Shown here piece by piece: positions 34,826 through 45,463 of a DNA stretch of 64,000 nt. Each line of letters begins with the position of its first letter. Position 1 is the stretch's first letter. A program made the translations under genes and the position numbers. Source of the DNA: Tetracentron sinense (Eukaryota; Streptophyta; Magnoliopsida; Trochodendrales; Trochodendraceae); assembly GCA_015143295.1 (NCBI GenBank), contig CM026557.1, positions 26,879,760-26,943,759 of the forward strand. The letters run 5' to 3'. A model generated the notes under the pieces. The model worked only from the letters and a program-made list of their open reading frames with translations, searched no databases and was not told the DNA's origin.

Positions 34826-36738
34826 GTGTTACCTGTCTTCATCTCGGCGACGAAATTGAGGGGCCAAGCCCATTTCGGTGACGAAATTGATTGTGGGTAT
34901 AAATTAAAACCACCAAATCCGATTTTTTTCAAATCATTTCTCAAAACTCCCAAGTTAGGTTTTCCATCCTCTTTCATTATTTCATTGATCATTCATCCAA
35001 AACCCTTCAATTTCGATTCAAATCAATCCCAAATCATTCAAAAAATTTTCCTCAACCTAATATTCACTCTTTCACTTGATCAAAATGCCTCCTCGCACGA
35101 AGAACCACCATTGAAGAGAGCCCATACCTCAAAAGGAAAAGAGGTTGCTTCCTCCTCGTCTGCTCCAGCAAAGTTCAAGTCATCAAAGTACAAGAAGATT
35201 TTCAAAGACAAGTTCCTCACTCGATCTCCTCTATATGCGAAGGTTATAAATTTTTTCAACCTAGAGCTATATGGTCTAGGAGTCATTCAAACTTTGTTTT
35301 TAGCCCTTAAATGGGATTGTTTCATTGATTCAAATAAACCTATGTATCCTGAACTTGTTCAAATTTTTTATAATCATTTCAAATTCAATCAATCCACCCA
35401 AATCGTAACCTCCTATGTCCATGGGAAAGAAATTGCATTTCATTTAGAAAATCTCCCAGCCATTCTTAAAATCCCTAAATGTTCTCTCAAATCTTTTGTT
35501 AGTGGGCAATGGACTAGGCATGATGGGTTTGATGTGATAGATGCACTCAAACTCATGTGTATCAACCAAGACATCACCTCATCCTTTCAACCCAAAGTTA
35601 AAGAACTCACCCTGAGCTCTAGTGTTATCCATCATATCATCACTTATGATTTAGTCCCTAGAATAGGTGGTAGGGAATATTTGACCTACTTTGATGAATT
35701 TCAGATATAGTGTATTCTTACTTCCACACCCATTAACCTCTCATACATCATCTACTGCATGGATGATGCTCATAAAAGAAAATTGGGATGTCTTCCTTTT
35801 GGTCAAGCCTTGACCAAAATCTTCAAACATTTCAAAATTCCTCTCTCCTCCTACTTAGATCAAGTCAATGTTGATGACTCTACCATTTATAGCAAGGATA
35901 CTATCCAAATGATGGGTTATATATGGCATGATGTCTTGAAGGACTGGATCTCTAGGCCTTCCTCCATCTAGCCCTCCAGTCAGCCATCTTCTGTACCTCC
36001 TTATTCAGAGCCTGCTCCTGCTAGTGAGCCTCATTTCTCTCCTGCTGCAGCTTCAGGACCATCTGACATTCCATCCTCCTTAACCCTTCTTTCAGAGCCT
36101 CCTTCTGAGATTCTAGCCCTAGACTTCACTCTTCTCAGTCTCCTGTGCATTCACCTTAGAGAGAGGATTCTCCTTGATATGAGGATGATGGACAGTTTAC
36201 TTTTGTTCAGTCCCCTAGGAGACCCCATGAATCTGAGGATCAGCTGAGTTTGATGAGCAGCCAGATAGCCTCTATGGCTACCAGCAAGGGGCAGTTCCAG
36301 CTTGAGATGAGGGAGAGTCAGCTGAGGTTTCAGGTTGATATGAGAGAGTCTATGCTCACATTCATGGCAGATAGCAGAGCCAGTATGACAGCTCTTCAGG
36401 CAGAGACCAGAGACAGCTTGCTGAGCCTCCAGTCAGATACCAGAGAGAGACTGACCTCATTTGAGTCCAAGATGGATGACATCCAGGCTGAGATTAGAAA
36501 GAGTGCTGAGACTTTGGAGCCTCATTTGGATGAGAATAGCATAGCTGGAGAAGTGACCAAGGAAAGGGCAGATTCCATTCTATCCCTGATAAAGAGGAAA
36601 TTAGTAGATGCTATAGAGCAAGGATTGCAATTGAGTGATGTGGTGACCATGATTAGAGGAAAGATAGAGTTCACTGAAAAGAAGATTAGGACTCAAGGTC
36701 TAATCCTTTCCCAGATGTCTTCCCTTCTAGGATCCTAA
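34826..36738 (+). pseudogene. Sirevirus env-like region with C-terminal coiled coil
   Basis: The pieces are 34826-35710 (294 codons), 35759-35971 and 36250-36738. A possible original start, ATG at 35083 (MPPRTKK), is in another frame and meets a stop after ten codons, so a frameshift is likely. The central part (ALKWDCFIDSN, VSGQWTRHDGFD, KVKELTLSSSVIHHI) looks like the 'putative plant transposon protein' regions found after copia pol. The last piece is a strong heptad-type coiled coil (FQLEMRESQLRFQVDMRES). I see no clear signal peptide or transmembrane segment, so a true envelope role is not supported by the sequence. It sits between pol and the PPT, as in Sireviruses. Confidence 0.65.
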
Positions 36739-37412
36739 GCCCCCATTATTCATCATATAGCCTCTCTTAGGTAGCAGATTTGGCTCTTGAGGTAGTAAAG
36801 ATCAAGACTCAACATGTGTTTGAACTCAAGAAGCCAGGACAGTCTAAACCTGCAGAACCAAAGGCATCTGGATCCAAAGCCCCATCATACATACTTTAGA
36901 CTCTAGCTCCAGTGATAGTGAGGGCACCATTTTGAGAAAGTGTTTCCAGAAGCTAAGGAAGAAGCAAGACAAGGAACAATAGTTGTAATTTTTTTTTACA
37001 AATGCTCTGTTATGTTTTTTTTTTTGATGATGCCAAGGATGAGGAGAAATGTAATGTAATGAAAAATTTATAAGATTCTCTTTGTGGAACTTCTCTTGGT
37101 TCAAATTTTATCTTGTTTAAGTTTTATCATGGAACTTCTCTTGATTCTTAATTGTCTCTATATGATTGTACTTAATAGTTTCCTATGATATGAATGAAAT
37201 TTCTGTTTAGATATTCTTGAATGAATGTTGGATATTGAAATTATTCCATGCTTAAATATCTTTTGAAATGACTAAAATATGCATCTAAATTAAAAACTAT
37301 TACAATTTTATATGAATGCATATGTTTAGCGGGAGCTAACCTCAATGCTTTATTTAAAAGTTATACTGAGAGGGAGCTCAATCCCATTTCATTACATTAT
37401 TATGCCATCATA
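36739..37412 (+). other. 3' spacer of copia #2
   Basis: Non-coding and AT-rich, ending in the PPT. It contains decayed continuation of the env-like frame (about 36770-36990), then no recognisable coding sequence. Confidence 0.6.
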
Positions 37413-37426
37413 AAAAAGGGGGAGAG
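37413..37426 (+). promoter_or_regulatory. Polypurine tract of copia #2
   Basis: AAAAAGGGGGAGAG directly precedes the TGTTAGCC start of the LTR. Confidence 0.9.
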
Positions 37427-38812
37427 TGTTAGCCTCAAGGTTACAACCTTGGGTACCCTTAATAATTTTGATAATAGCACAATAATGAAATGAAATTTAT
37501 GGTACTAATGATTCTGTTAAGTGCTTGAATAATTCAGATTATAAGAACATTAGCACTTCACTCAAGGCAAAAAGAATGGAAGTTATTCAAGGAATATAAA
37601 AAAGAAAGTGATCAACTCAAGCTTTTGGACTCAAGTACAAATGAAGATTCAAGATTATATCCAAAGTCCAAGTCGGATCTCAAAGTGAAAGCAAAATCAG
37701 AAGATCCAAGATCAAGTCGAAGATCAGCTCTCAAGAAACATATGAATGTATTTTTTTATTTCTTATGACAGTGTCTAACACTTATGTAAGAAGTCCTCAA
37801 AGTATGGTAAGTTGAATGCTTAAATACTTAGATTGACTATAGGAGCCTAAGCCATATATCGGACATCATTATAAGGCCCTAGGAATTCATAAAAATCATG
37901 TTAAAGGAAAGCCAAATGACCTAGGAATTCATTCTCATCATAAAAGTCTGAATCAAATGAGAAAAAAAGATTTTGCTCTGATTTCGACGAAATCACAGGG
38001 GTGACTAGGATTCGGCGACGAAATGGCGACAGGAAAAAAACCTGAGCTTACTGTTTTTATATTTGGCGACGAAATGAACTGGGTGACCCAATTTCATCGA
38101 CGAAATGAAGGTTGATCCTGAAAACACTGTAATGGCAAGTTTTCAATGGCCATATTGGATCAAGAGCTATAATAGGAGTTCATTTATGAATAAAATACAA
38201 CACTTGATCTGTGCAATAACCCAAATTATCTACTCTTTTACTTACATTGATTTCATCATCGATCATATACTAACAAATCCCCAAATTCTCATCTGAGCTA
38301 TTCAACTCCAATCATTGAGATATTTTATTAGAGTATTTGTCAACTCTTATCCAGATCATATCAGGAGCTTTTATTTCAGATTGCTAATCCAAATACACCT
38401 TTGTAAAGAGAAGTCAAGAATCATTGGATTCTTGCAATTGAAGTTGTTGCTTCGAATAAGTCAAGAGAGGGTTATGCTCTTGCAAGGAAAGGCTTGATCT
38501 CGACCTATGAAGAGAGATTCTAAAGGTTAGGACTCGCCTAGAAGTAGTCTAATCGATTTGAAAATAAATTCGTGGGAATCCTTGAAGTTGGAAGCTGAAA
38601 GGGGGGGACGTAGACAAGTTGTCGAACCTCATGAACAAATACTTGGTATTTGTTCTCTCTAACTCTCTACTTTACCTTCTCTATTACATATATTTTAGAA
38701 TTGTTAATTTGCTTTCCCATTTTCAATTTAATTCCCCATTCAAAGGGAAAAATTACTTTTTAATTTGCATAGACCCTAATCACCCCCTTCTAAGGTCAAT
38801 TTCTGGGCAACA
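37427..38812 (+). mobile_element. 3' LTR of copia #2
   Basis: It is 1,386 bp, starts TGTTAGCCTCAAGG and ends GGGCAACA, so its tips form a TGTT/AACA inverted repeat. CGACGAAAT motifs cluster at about 37985-38110, similar to those in 34713-34880. The boundary is confirmed by Athila coding sequence starting right after 38812. The 5' partner is not in the window. Confidence 0.85.
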
Positions 38813-39060
38813 GAGCTCAGGTGCTCAGTGAGAAGGACCTTCTTGGACACATGAGTCTGAGATTTATGCTTTTGAGTGCATAGGTCCTTACGGAACTTGG
38901 CATAAGCAAGAATTTTCTTAATGAAATCTATGAGCGGGAGGTTGATTTTGATTTGTTTAAATACGTCCATCATATCGTCAACTTTGGCTCCTCTTTTGTC
39001 GAAAGGAGAAGGATTAGTTAAGCATTGAGGGAAAGAAGATTTAGGCATATAGGATGCCAT
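38813..39060 (-). pseudogene. Athila-lineage gag/pol linker fragment
   Basis: The minus-strand frame reads MPKSSFPQCLTNP, VFKQIKINLPLIDFIKK and YAKFRKDLCTQK, the conserved stretch of Athila polyproteins between gag and protease. It is cut at 38812 by the copia #2 LTR. It continues the Athila gag at 40490-41419, with the block 39061-40470 in between. Confidence 0.78.
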
Positions 39061-40470
39061 GGGGGTAGAATCCGATACAAAGGAGTAGGACCTTGGTTAG
39101 AGACACTCACTCTCTCTCCTTTGAAATTTGTTGAGCCCACAATGAGCTGTGATCGGTGCTAATTGTTTCACATTTACACACCTCAAGCTATAATTCTTAG
39201 TTCTTTAGAGTACTCTGTTGAAGCATTTTATGGCACTTGGGTATCTTTGTTCATTACAGGGCTATGCGAGAAATACAAGCTAGATTTGAAGATTTAAAGT
39301 GAGAAAAGCTTTTAAAGAGGACCTTAGGAGAAAGGTGGAAAAAGAAGAAAAGAAATGTGAAAATTTCAGGTCAAACGATCGATCATAATGCAACAGTGGC
39401 GATTGATTACAACTCACAGACGATCGATCGTCTACAAAACAATAGCCAAAGAATAATTTCCTGACATAACGATCAATCGTCCAAGTTTGACGATCGATCG
39501 TCATCGGCATTTTTCAATGCCAAATTCTGCACACAAAGAGAAGAAGCCTTGAGGAAAGTTGCTAAAAAGGAAGAAGAAAACCCTTGGAATAGTTTCCCTA
39601 TAAAGGGAAAAGCTCTAAGACTGAAAGGGGGTTCTGATTTTGGAGAATTGAAGGAGAGTAGGTTCTGGAGATCAGCAAGATTAAAGGATGAGCTCATCGT
39701 GTTCTACGTGTCTTTCAGCAAAAGTGGTGTTTTCTAGTCTCAGAATGAGCTAATTCTTCTGTTCTAGGGTTTAGATGAAACCCTAGCCAAGTAACTGTGT
39801 CTTTCTACATTTTATTTAAATTGTTCAATTGTAAACAATGATTGCATAATCGGAGGGTTTTTCATAACCAGAACTTATTGACTATATTTAATTTCAATGT
39901 GATTCTATCCTTGTCTTAGGTTTAATTATTTGAAATTGAAATCATCCATCTTAATCTTCTGTGATTTTTAATATGGATTTTATGCAATGGTGTTATCGTT
40001 AAGAGATCGAATCATAGGATATTTTATACTAAGGGAAGACGAGTGATGCACAACTGTGGCTTAGTGTGTATTGCTCGTGCTAACCTCAAATAGAATATGC
40101 CTAGGGTCTAATCTCTTGAATCATTCTAATTGGATGTGTAGAGGCTTGTAATCATCATCATCCCTATTGTTTACATTGTAATGGATTTGAATGAATGTAT
40201 AAGAGACCGGTTATAAGGCTAAAGGTGGATTTGAATGCCCTAGACTTTCTCTCAAATTTATATCACCAAAGGAATCTTAGCTTAATTAGGATAACTATTG
40301 TTTGTTAATTTAAATTTCACTGTTAAGTTAAAATCAATCAACTTGTTACTCATTTATTCAGACTGAATCTTGAGAAAAAGACAACAAAATCAGCGCAGTC
40401 CTCTGTGGTTCGACACCTCATACTAGTCACTATTGTATAGAATTGTAACTATTACGAGGTTTAATAAATT
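39061..40470 (+). mobile_element. LTR-like block, plus-oriented, inside Athila gag
   Basis: A non-coding block. It contains two perfect 16-bp palindromes, AGACGATCGATCGTCT (39418-39433) and TGACGATCGATCGTCA (39488-39503), then a TATA-like CCCTATAAAGGG near 39596-39607. AT-rich leader-type sequence follows, with GCGCAGTCCTCTGTGGTTCGAC near its end (about 40393-40414). That last phrase resembles the 3' end of Athila-type LTRs. A possible LTR is 39216 (TGTTGAAG) to 40429 (..AGTCA), but I find no matching target duplication, so exact limits are uncertain. Confidence 0.5.
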
Positions 40471-40489
40471 GACGATCAAACTCTTCTTC

Positions 40490-41419
40490 CTCACCCTCCT
40501 TCTCCTTAACCTAGTTATCAAAAACTTTTCCACTCCTTAGGGTGGTAAAGGATTGCACGTGCTTCTATTGAGTTTCATTGTTTTGAGCATCATCAACCAT
40601 GTGCACACCTCTAGGATTGCTCACCAGTTGACTCGGGTGCTTCCCTTCCTCTCTCTTGTGTATAAAATTAGCTAGTTGTCCCATTTGGAACTCAGGCTTC
40701 TAGATGATTGAGAATGAGAGTCCAGGAGTTGGGTGTTGGCCTCTAAGCCTTTGAGAGAAATCCACACTTTCTCCACGAAAGATGGGTTCTATTGAGGATG
40801 AGGAGTAAAGTGTAGGAATTGTTGTTGTTGGGGAGGATGGTAGTTGGGCTGATTTTGAATAGACAAGACATTCGACCCTTAAGGTTGGGGGATGAATTCC
40901 CTTGAGCTTGGGGTTGCCATGAGAAGTTAGGGTGATTTCTCGACTTCGGGTTATGGATTATTACTCGAGCAGGTGTAGGCAACATTGGCATGCTCTTGGA
41001 CAAAGTCTGGGAATTGGGCTTCTGAGGGACACTCATGCACATAATGTGCAGGGGTAGAACATATGGGACACACCTCACTCAGATTTGGAAGATGTTGAGG
41101 GGGTATGTAAGAAGATGAACCTGCAGCCATGAGTTGGTCTAATATGTGAGACAACTCATCCACTTTAGATGAGACATCTATAGAAGTGCCCACTTCATAA
41201 ATGCCTCTCTTGGGATTCGTGGTAGAAGGTTTTCTCTCAGAACGACTATTTAAGGCATGATGGAGAGAGTTTTCACTCAAATTTTCAAAGAGTTCCCATA
41301 CCGGAGTCTCACTTTTCATCATAAATGTCCACCCACAAGAGACATCAACCAATTGACGGTTGTATTGTGACAGTTCATCATAAAAATATTTAATAAATGA
41401 CTTATAAGGAATGATTCTA
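40490..41419 (-). pseudogene. Athila-lineage gag
   Basis: On the minus strand, IPYKSFIKYFYDELSQYNRQL, CGWTFMMKSETPVWELFENL and a CPICSTPAHYVHECP knuckle-like motif (about 41070) are in Athila order. NPKSRNHPNFSW follows in a shifted frame (about 40930). QMGQLANFIHKREEG and TLRSGKVF come further on (about 40520-40690). The N-terminus is cut by a gypsy LTR near 41420. Several frameshifts and stops are present. It is the nucleocapsid part of a dead element. Confidence 0.82.
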
Positions 41420-42312
41420 AGCAACTCTATGATATCTCTAAGATCGGTTCACAAGCTCAAAGAATCATGATACACACTCACAAGAACTCCACGATATCTC
41501 TAAGATCGTCTCGCAAGCTCTAAGGATCATAAACGAAATGCTCTAAGATCTCTATGGTATTGGTTCTATGAATATGCTCTATGGTATCTCTATGTCTCTA
41601 CGGATCATAAATGACTCTATGAAACTTTACGAATTCTATGAACTCTAAGAACTCACAAGGCCATGATTATCACATGACTCACACGGTTATGGTTTTGGTT
41701 TTGGATTTCGGATTTCATCATATATGCTATATATGGTTTCTCCGCTTTGATATGCTTTAAGAATTTCAATCTCCATGATTCGTATGCTCTATGTTACTAT
41801 TGCTTTATTGTTAGTAGCTTGTATACGCTAAGTATTCAATGCTCAGCCGACATTTATTATCATCGGCAGGTACTCAGGTCCCTTTTGATTTGTGTGGAAC
41901 GGAACCTTGGATAGAGGAAGAGTACTTCGACCCGGATCCTTCCATGGATCACTACCAGGGCGATGGTCCGTTAGATAGATTTCGGGACTTTGACTTCTGT
42001 TGATCTACATAGATTTAATACTATGTTTTGTTAAGTGAGAGTGGGACTTGTCCACTCCACCCCTTTTGGATATTTACATACACGTATATTTTGTTGGTTC
42101 ACATTTGGACGAAGTTATAGGAGTATTTACTTTGCTTCCGCTATGTTTCGTAATTTTGGCTTCCGCTATGCATTATATCTTTTGTTTCCGCTGTGTATCT
42201 CTGTGTACTCTGTCAGGTCTCTATGGGTGCCTTATGTATCATAAGGATGTATGATACGGCGGTCACAAGTCAAAGTATCCCTAACTCCTAGGGGGTATTT
42301 TGGGTCGCGACA
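41420..42312 (+). mobile_element. Gypsy LTR fragment, 'TGTCGYG' family, plus-oriented
   Basis: It is the reverse-complement match of the left part of 17705-19348: mid-LTR units with CTCTAAGATCG and CATAAA, the hairpin module (41827-41847), and the end CTCCTAGGGGGTATTTTGGGTCGCGACA at 42312. The promoter half is missing. No PBS follows the CA end. Confidence 0.82.
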
Positions 42313-43644
42313 GTAAGACCTAAGGAGAACTAGACATAGTTTTAGACTCGGAATTTAGCTAACAAAATCATTACTTTACGAATAAAGGAAATTAATGACT
42401 CTTGTGTTTTCAAAGTTTGCTTTGTTTCTAAGGAGAACAAGTTCAAAGTAAGTTAAATTAGAAATCGAATGTTTGAGTCTTCTACAATGACTAGAGCAAA
42501 TTTTTGTTTACAATGTATGTCATTTTTAATGTGGTTGATTAAGAGGTTTATATAAAGGGTGTAAGGGGGTTTCATGAAATGTAACAACAACAACAACAAC
42601 AAGAGTACTTCATAGATTTTCTTTCTTTCAGTTAGTTTTTAGTTGCTAAATTAGCGATTTGTAAGATCTTTCCCTTCATTTCTCTCTAAGAACCTTGGCT
42701 TCGACGATGACGGTGTGTAATCAACTTCTCTTCAAGTTGCAATGTTGTGACTTATTCTACTAACTTTGCTAGATCATTCTTGATACTTGGTAGGTCTATG
42801 ACGTGGACCATAGTTGTGACTTATTCTACTAACTTCATAATTCGTTAGGTGCTTCTCTCATTTTTCTTTTCCCATGCGTAAGCTGAGATTGAACCAAAGA
42901 TCTCAAAGTGACATAGCATTCTCCAACAATAGGTTTGACCCCCTTAACCGCGACCCCACAATTGGATGTTTGTCATTGTTCTAATGATAGCTAGTGTCTA
43001 ATTTCAATGGATTCGGTGCTTTCTCCACCACTCCATGACAAACAACACTGATTCCCACAACACCATGGTTCAATCAATGCACTACATGCGTGTGAATTGA
43101 GTAAAGTAGCCATTCACATCCCACTTTTACCAGATTTGGTTCTCTTCTTTTTCTTACCTTTGCCTTATTATTATTATTTTTAAATATCAAAAGTAAGATT
43201 ATCAATGTCTAACCACTTGACTAGAAATGGGCCACCCATGTTGAAAAATTAAAGCCTGAGGAATCCAACCAGCTCCACCACTACATTAGATATCTTGGTG
43301 GACTTGCTTTGGAATTTGTCCCTCTCTTTGGAGATCTATTCATCATGTCATGATAACATGTTAAAAGGAAGGTTCACTGGCTTTCCTTGTAAATGTCAGT
43401 ATCACCATACCCACATGCTTTTTCTAAGCCAATGGTCTCATCCGAGAATACCATTCTCATATTTTTAATAGGAAAGAATCGAGAGAGAGAAAGAGGAGGG
43501 CTCGTTTGGAATTCCAACTTCCAACCAATCTAGAGACAAGTCACATAGTCATGACTATAGTTTATTATGAGGAGAGTTATAAAGTCCGGTACTTTGCAAG
43601 TTTTGTCAATGGACAATAAGAAAATGATTACAAATTCTAGATTA

Positions 43645-43771
43645 TACCTACTAATCGAGAGCTGGACCATTGGATTTTTAATCCAATGGCGCCAAGGTGC
43701 CATGCTTTAAATGGTGGGCCCATTCAATAATTGGCACCACAATCCAATGGTCTAGCTCTCGATAGTAGGTA
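43645..43771. mobile_element. MITE-like element with ~31-bp terminal inverted repeats
   Basis: The left end TACCTACTAATCGAGAGC.. continues to CCATTGGATT. The right end is its near-perfect reverse complement (AATCCAATGGTCTAGCTCTC..TAGGTA), with one indel and one mismatch over about 31 bp. The 127-bp unit has no ORF. A target duplication is not evident; only a TA-like context is visible. Confidence 0.6.
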
Positions 43772-45022
43772 CTATCGAGAGTTTTTAATCACTTTCTTGG
43801 GACAATATGCACTTCCTTTTGAGAATTAGATGTATTGAAGCTTTTCATTTATTCTATTACAATTCCCGTAAATCTTTAAATGCAGCTAAATGAATGATTT
43901 CAAATCTCATAAAAATGTAACGATTTGATATCTCATGATGATAAGAATTAATCTTGTTAAAACCTTGACAAAGTAACTCAAATTTCCTACCAACAACCAT
44001 GACAAAGTGTAAAGTGTCAAGCTATATAAGTCTAAGCAAAAGAACGGACTGAAGAAAATTTTTGCATAAACTAATAAAAAGTTTTCACCTGCCACCTCTT
44101 TCTTTAATACAAAGTTTCATAGGGAAACACCATTCCATTAATTAGTGAAGAATTTGTGCGTGAGAGGGAGAGAGAGAGGTTGCACATCGGGTCAGCCTGG
44201 CGCAAGGCCTATCCCACCCACCTCGTGTTGAGGGTGGGTTGAGCTAGAGTTTCAGCAGTCTAAGGATGATTCGAGCTCAACTTTTGGCCAAGGTTGAGTT
44301 TGGGCCCACCTGGACTGAACTCATACGACATGTTTCTTGCTGAAAAATAAACTTGTTCGGAAGTTTTTTTTCCTTTTGGGGGTAATTAACTTGTTTGGAA
44401 TTTCAAATTTGAAAAATGTTTTTGCGCTCACAAAAGTCCTTTTATTGGCCAAAAGATGTTACCCAGGTCAAATTTAGACGTTAGTGTTCTTTCACTGGTG
44501 CCTTTAATCGTTTCGTTGGGAATGAAAAGTGAGGTCATTGAGTGCAAGAAAAGTCAAAAGATTCTTGCATTTGATGCCTCCACTTTCCGTCCCAAATAAA
44601 ATGACTTTAGAGCACCTTGCCCCCATCAATTCGTTATTTTATAATTAGTCATCAAAGGGGTAGGTACCAAGTTCTTATAATGCTGAGAACATTAGATTTT
44701 TTATTTTTTTTTACACAAATCATCATTTAGTTATGTTAGTTAAAAAAATGATTTGCATATCAATTGTCAGGTTTTGCCTTAGTTTGCAAATACTCTGTTA
44801 TGTATAACAGATTTACAAATTAACTCAACATTTTTCAACAGTTAAGACAAAGAACCTCAACCTTAGTTCCGTTGGACTTTCAGTTATAACTGTTAATAAA
44901 TGATTTTTATATCCTTAAGATACTTCTTAACCTCTCAAAACCTCTTTAACTACCCTTGAACTACGGTTAATAAGTTTCAAGCCCTATGGTTATTTCATTA
45001 ATTCTTTTTAAAAAAAACCAAG

Positions 45023-45121
45023 GTTAGATATTTTAACCTCTAAGGGTTAGTAAATCTTAATGACAGTTAAAGGGAGAACTATGGTTAAGATTCACTAACC
45101 CTTAGGGTTAAAGCATCTAAG
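45023..45121. repeat. Imperfect inverted repeat
   Basis: The left arm (45023-45065, with TAAGGGTTAGTAAATCTTAA) pairs with the right arm (45082-45121, with TTAAGATTCACTAACCCTTA). The arms are about 40 bp with a short spacer. It may be a decayed MITE. Confidence 0.55.
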
Positions 45122-45239
45122 TTTGATTTTTTGAACTTTTTTTTGAAATTAATGTGTCCTCTTTTTACTCTTTTTAACTGTGGTTAACTTTCACTAATCA
45201 TTAGTGTGTGAACACCCAACGACGATTTCACCACTCCAA

Positions 45240-45463
45240 ATGGAGTGAGATATTGAGTTAATACTTATCAAACCGGACTTGAAAATCCAGCTAGTATTTA
45301 TCGATGAAATGGTTTTATCAGAATGATTATTTTTTAAATATAGATAAGTAATTATTATTCTTATAATAAATTTTGAATTGTATTTGAATGTTCAGTTTGA
45401 CGAAAAGTATCAAGTGGATGAATTTTCAATATAAGCGAGGGACTTGACAGTATAAAATATTAT
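45240..45463 (+). mobile_element. Copia-type LTR fragment matching both sides of the 50.4-kb mitochondrial insertion
   Basis: CAAACCGGACTTG and GATGAAATGGTT match 50345-50390. The following AT-rich stretch through TCAATATAAGC and ACAGTATAA matches 56525-56665. It is therefore an uninterrupted paralogue of the locus that received organellar DNA. It is itself cut at 45464 by a gypsy LTR. Confidence 0.7.

Larger units (their letters stand above)
19353..38812 (+). mobile_element. Copia element #2 (Sirevirus-like), split by a nested chromovirus
   Basis: The parts are gag (19353-20670), PR-IN-RT-RH (21050-23636 and 34016-34493), an env-like region (34826-36738), a PPT (37413-37426) and a 3' LTR (37427-38812). 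The 5' LTR and PBS are missing; a gypsy LTR fragment abuts the gag. The insertion 23637-34010 plus one copy of TCACT interrupts RNase H, and the codon frame resumes on the far side. A coiled-coil-bearing extra region after pol fits the Sirevirus group, where env-like ORFs are known. Lineage is inferred from layout. Many stops make it non-functional. Confidence 0.85.
42313..45239. other. Intergenic DNA without recognisable genes
   Basis: AT-rich, with only short ORFs and no motif I recognise. It holds a TATA-like TTTATATAAAG (42547-42557), a short (AAC)n run (about 42583-42602), a MITE-like hairpin (43645-43771) and an imperfect inverted repeat (45023-45121). GAGAGGGAGAGAGAGAG lies near 44161. 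A host exon cannot be excluded. Confidence 0.6.

Noticed and set aside
34826..35710. A true viral envelope protein
   Set aside because: No convincing signal peptide, fusion peptide or transmembrane segment; only the position after pol suggests the env-like label.
42547..42557. TATA box of a host gene
   Set aside because: No coding sequence or splice-supported exon could be followed downstream; kept only as a motif in the intergenic entry.
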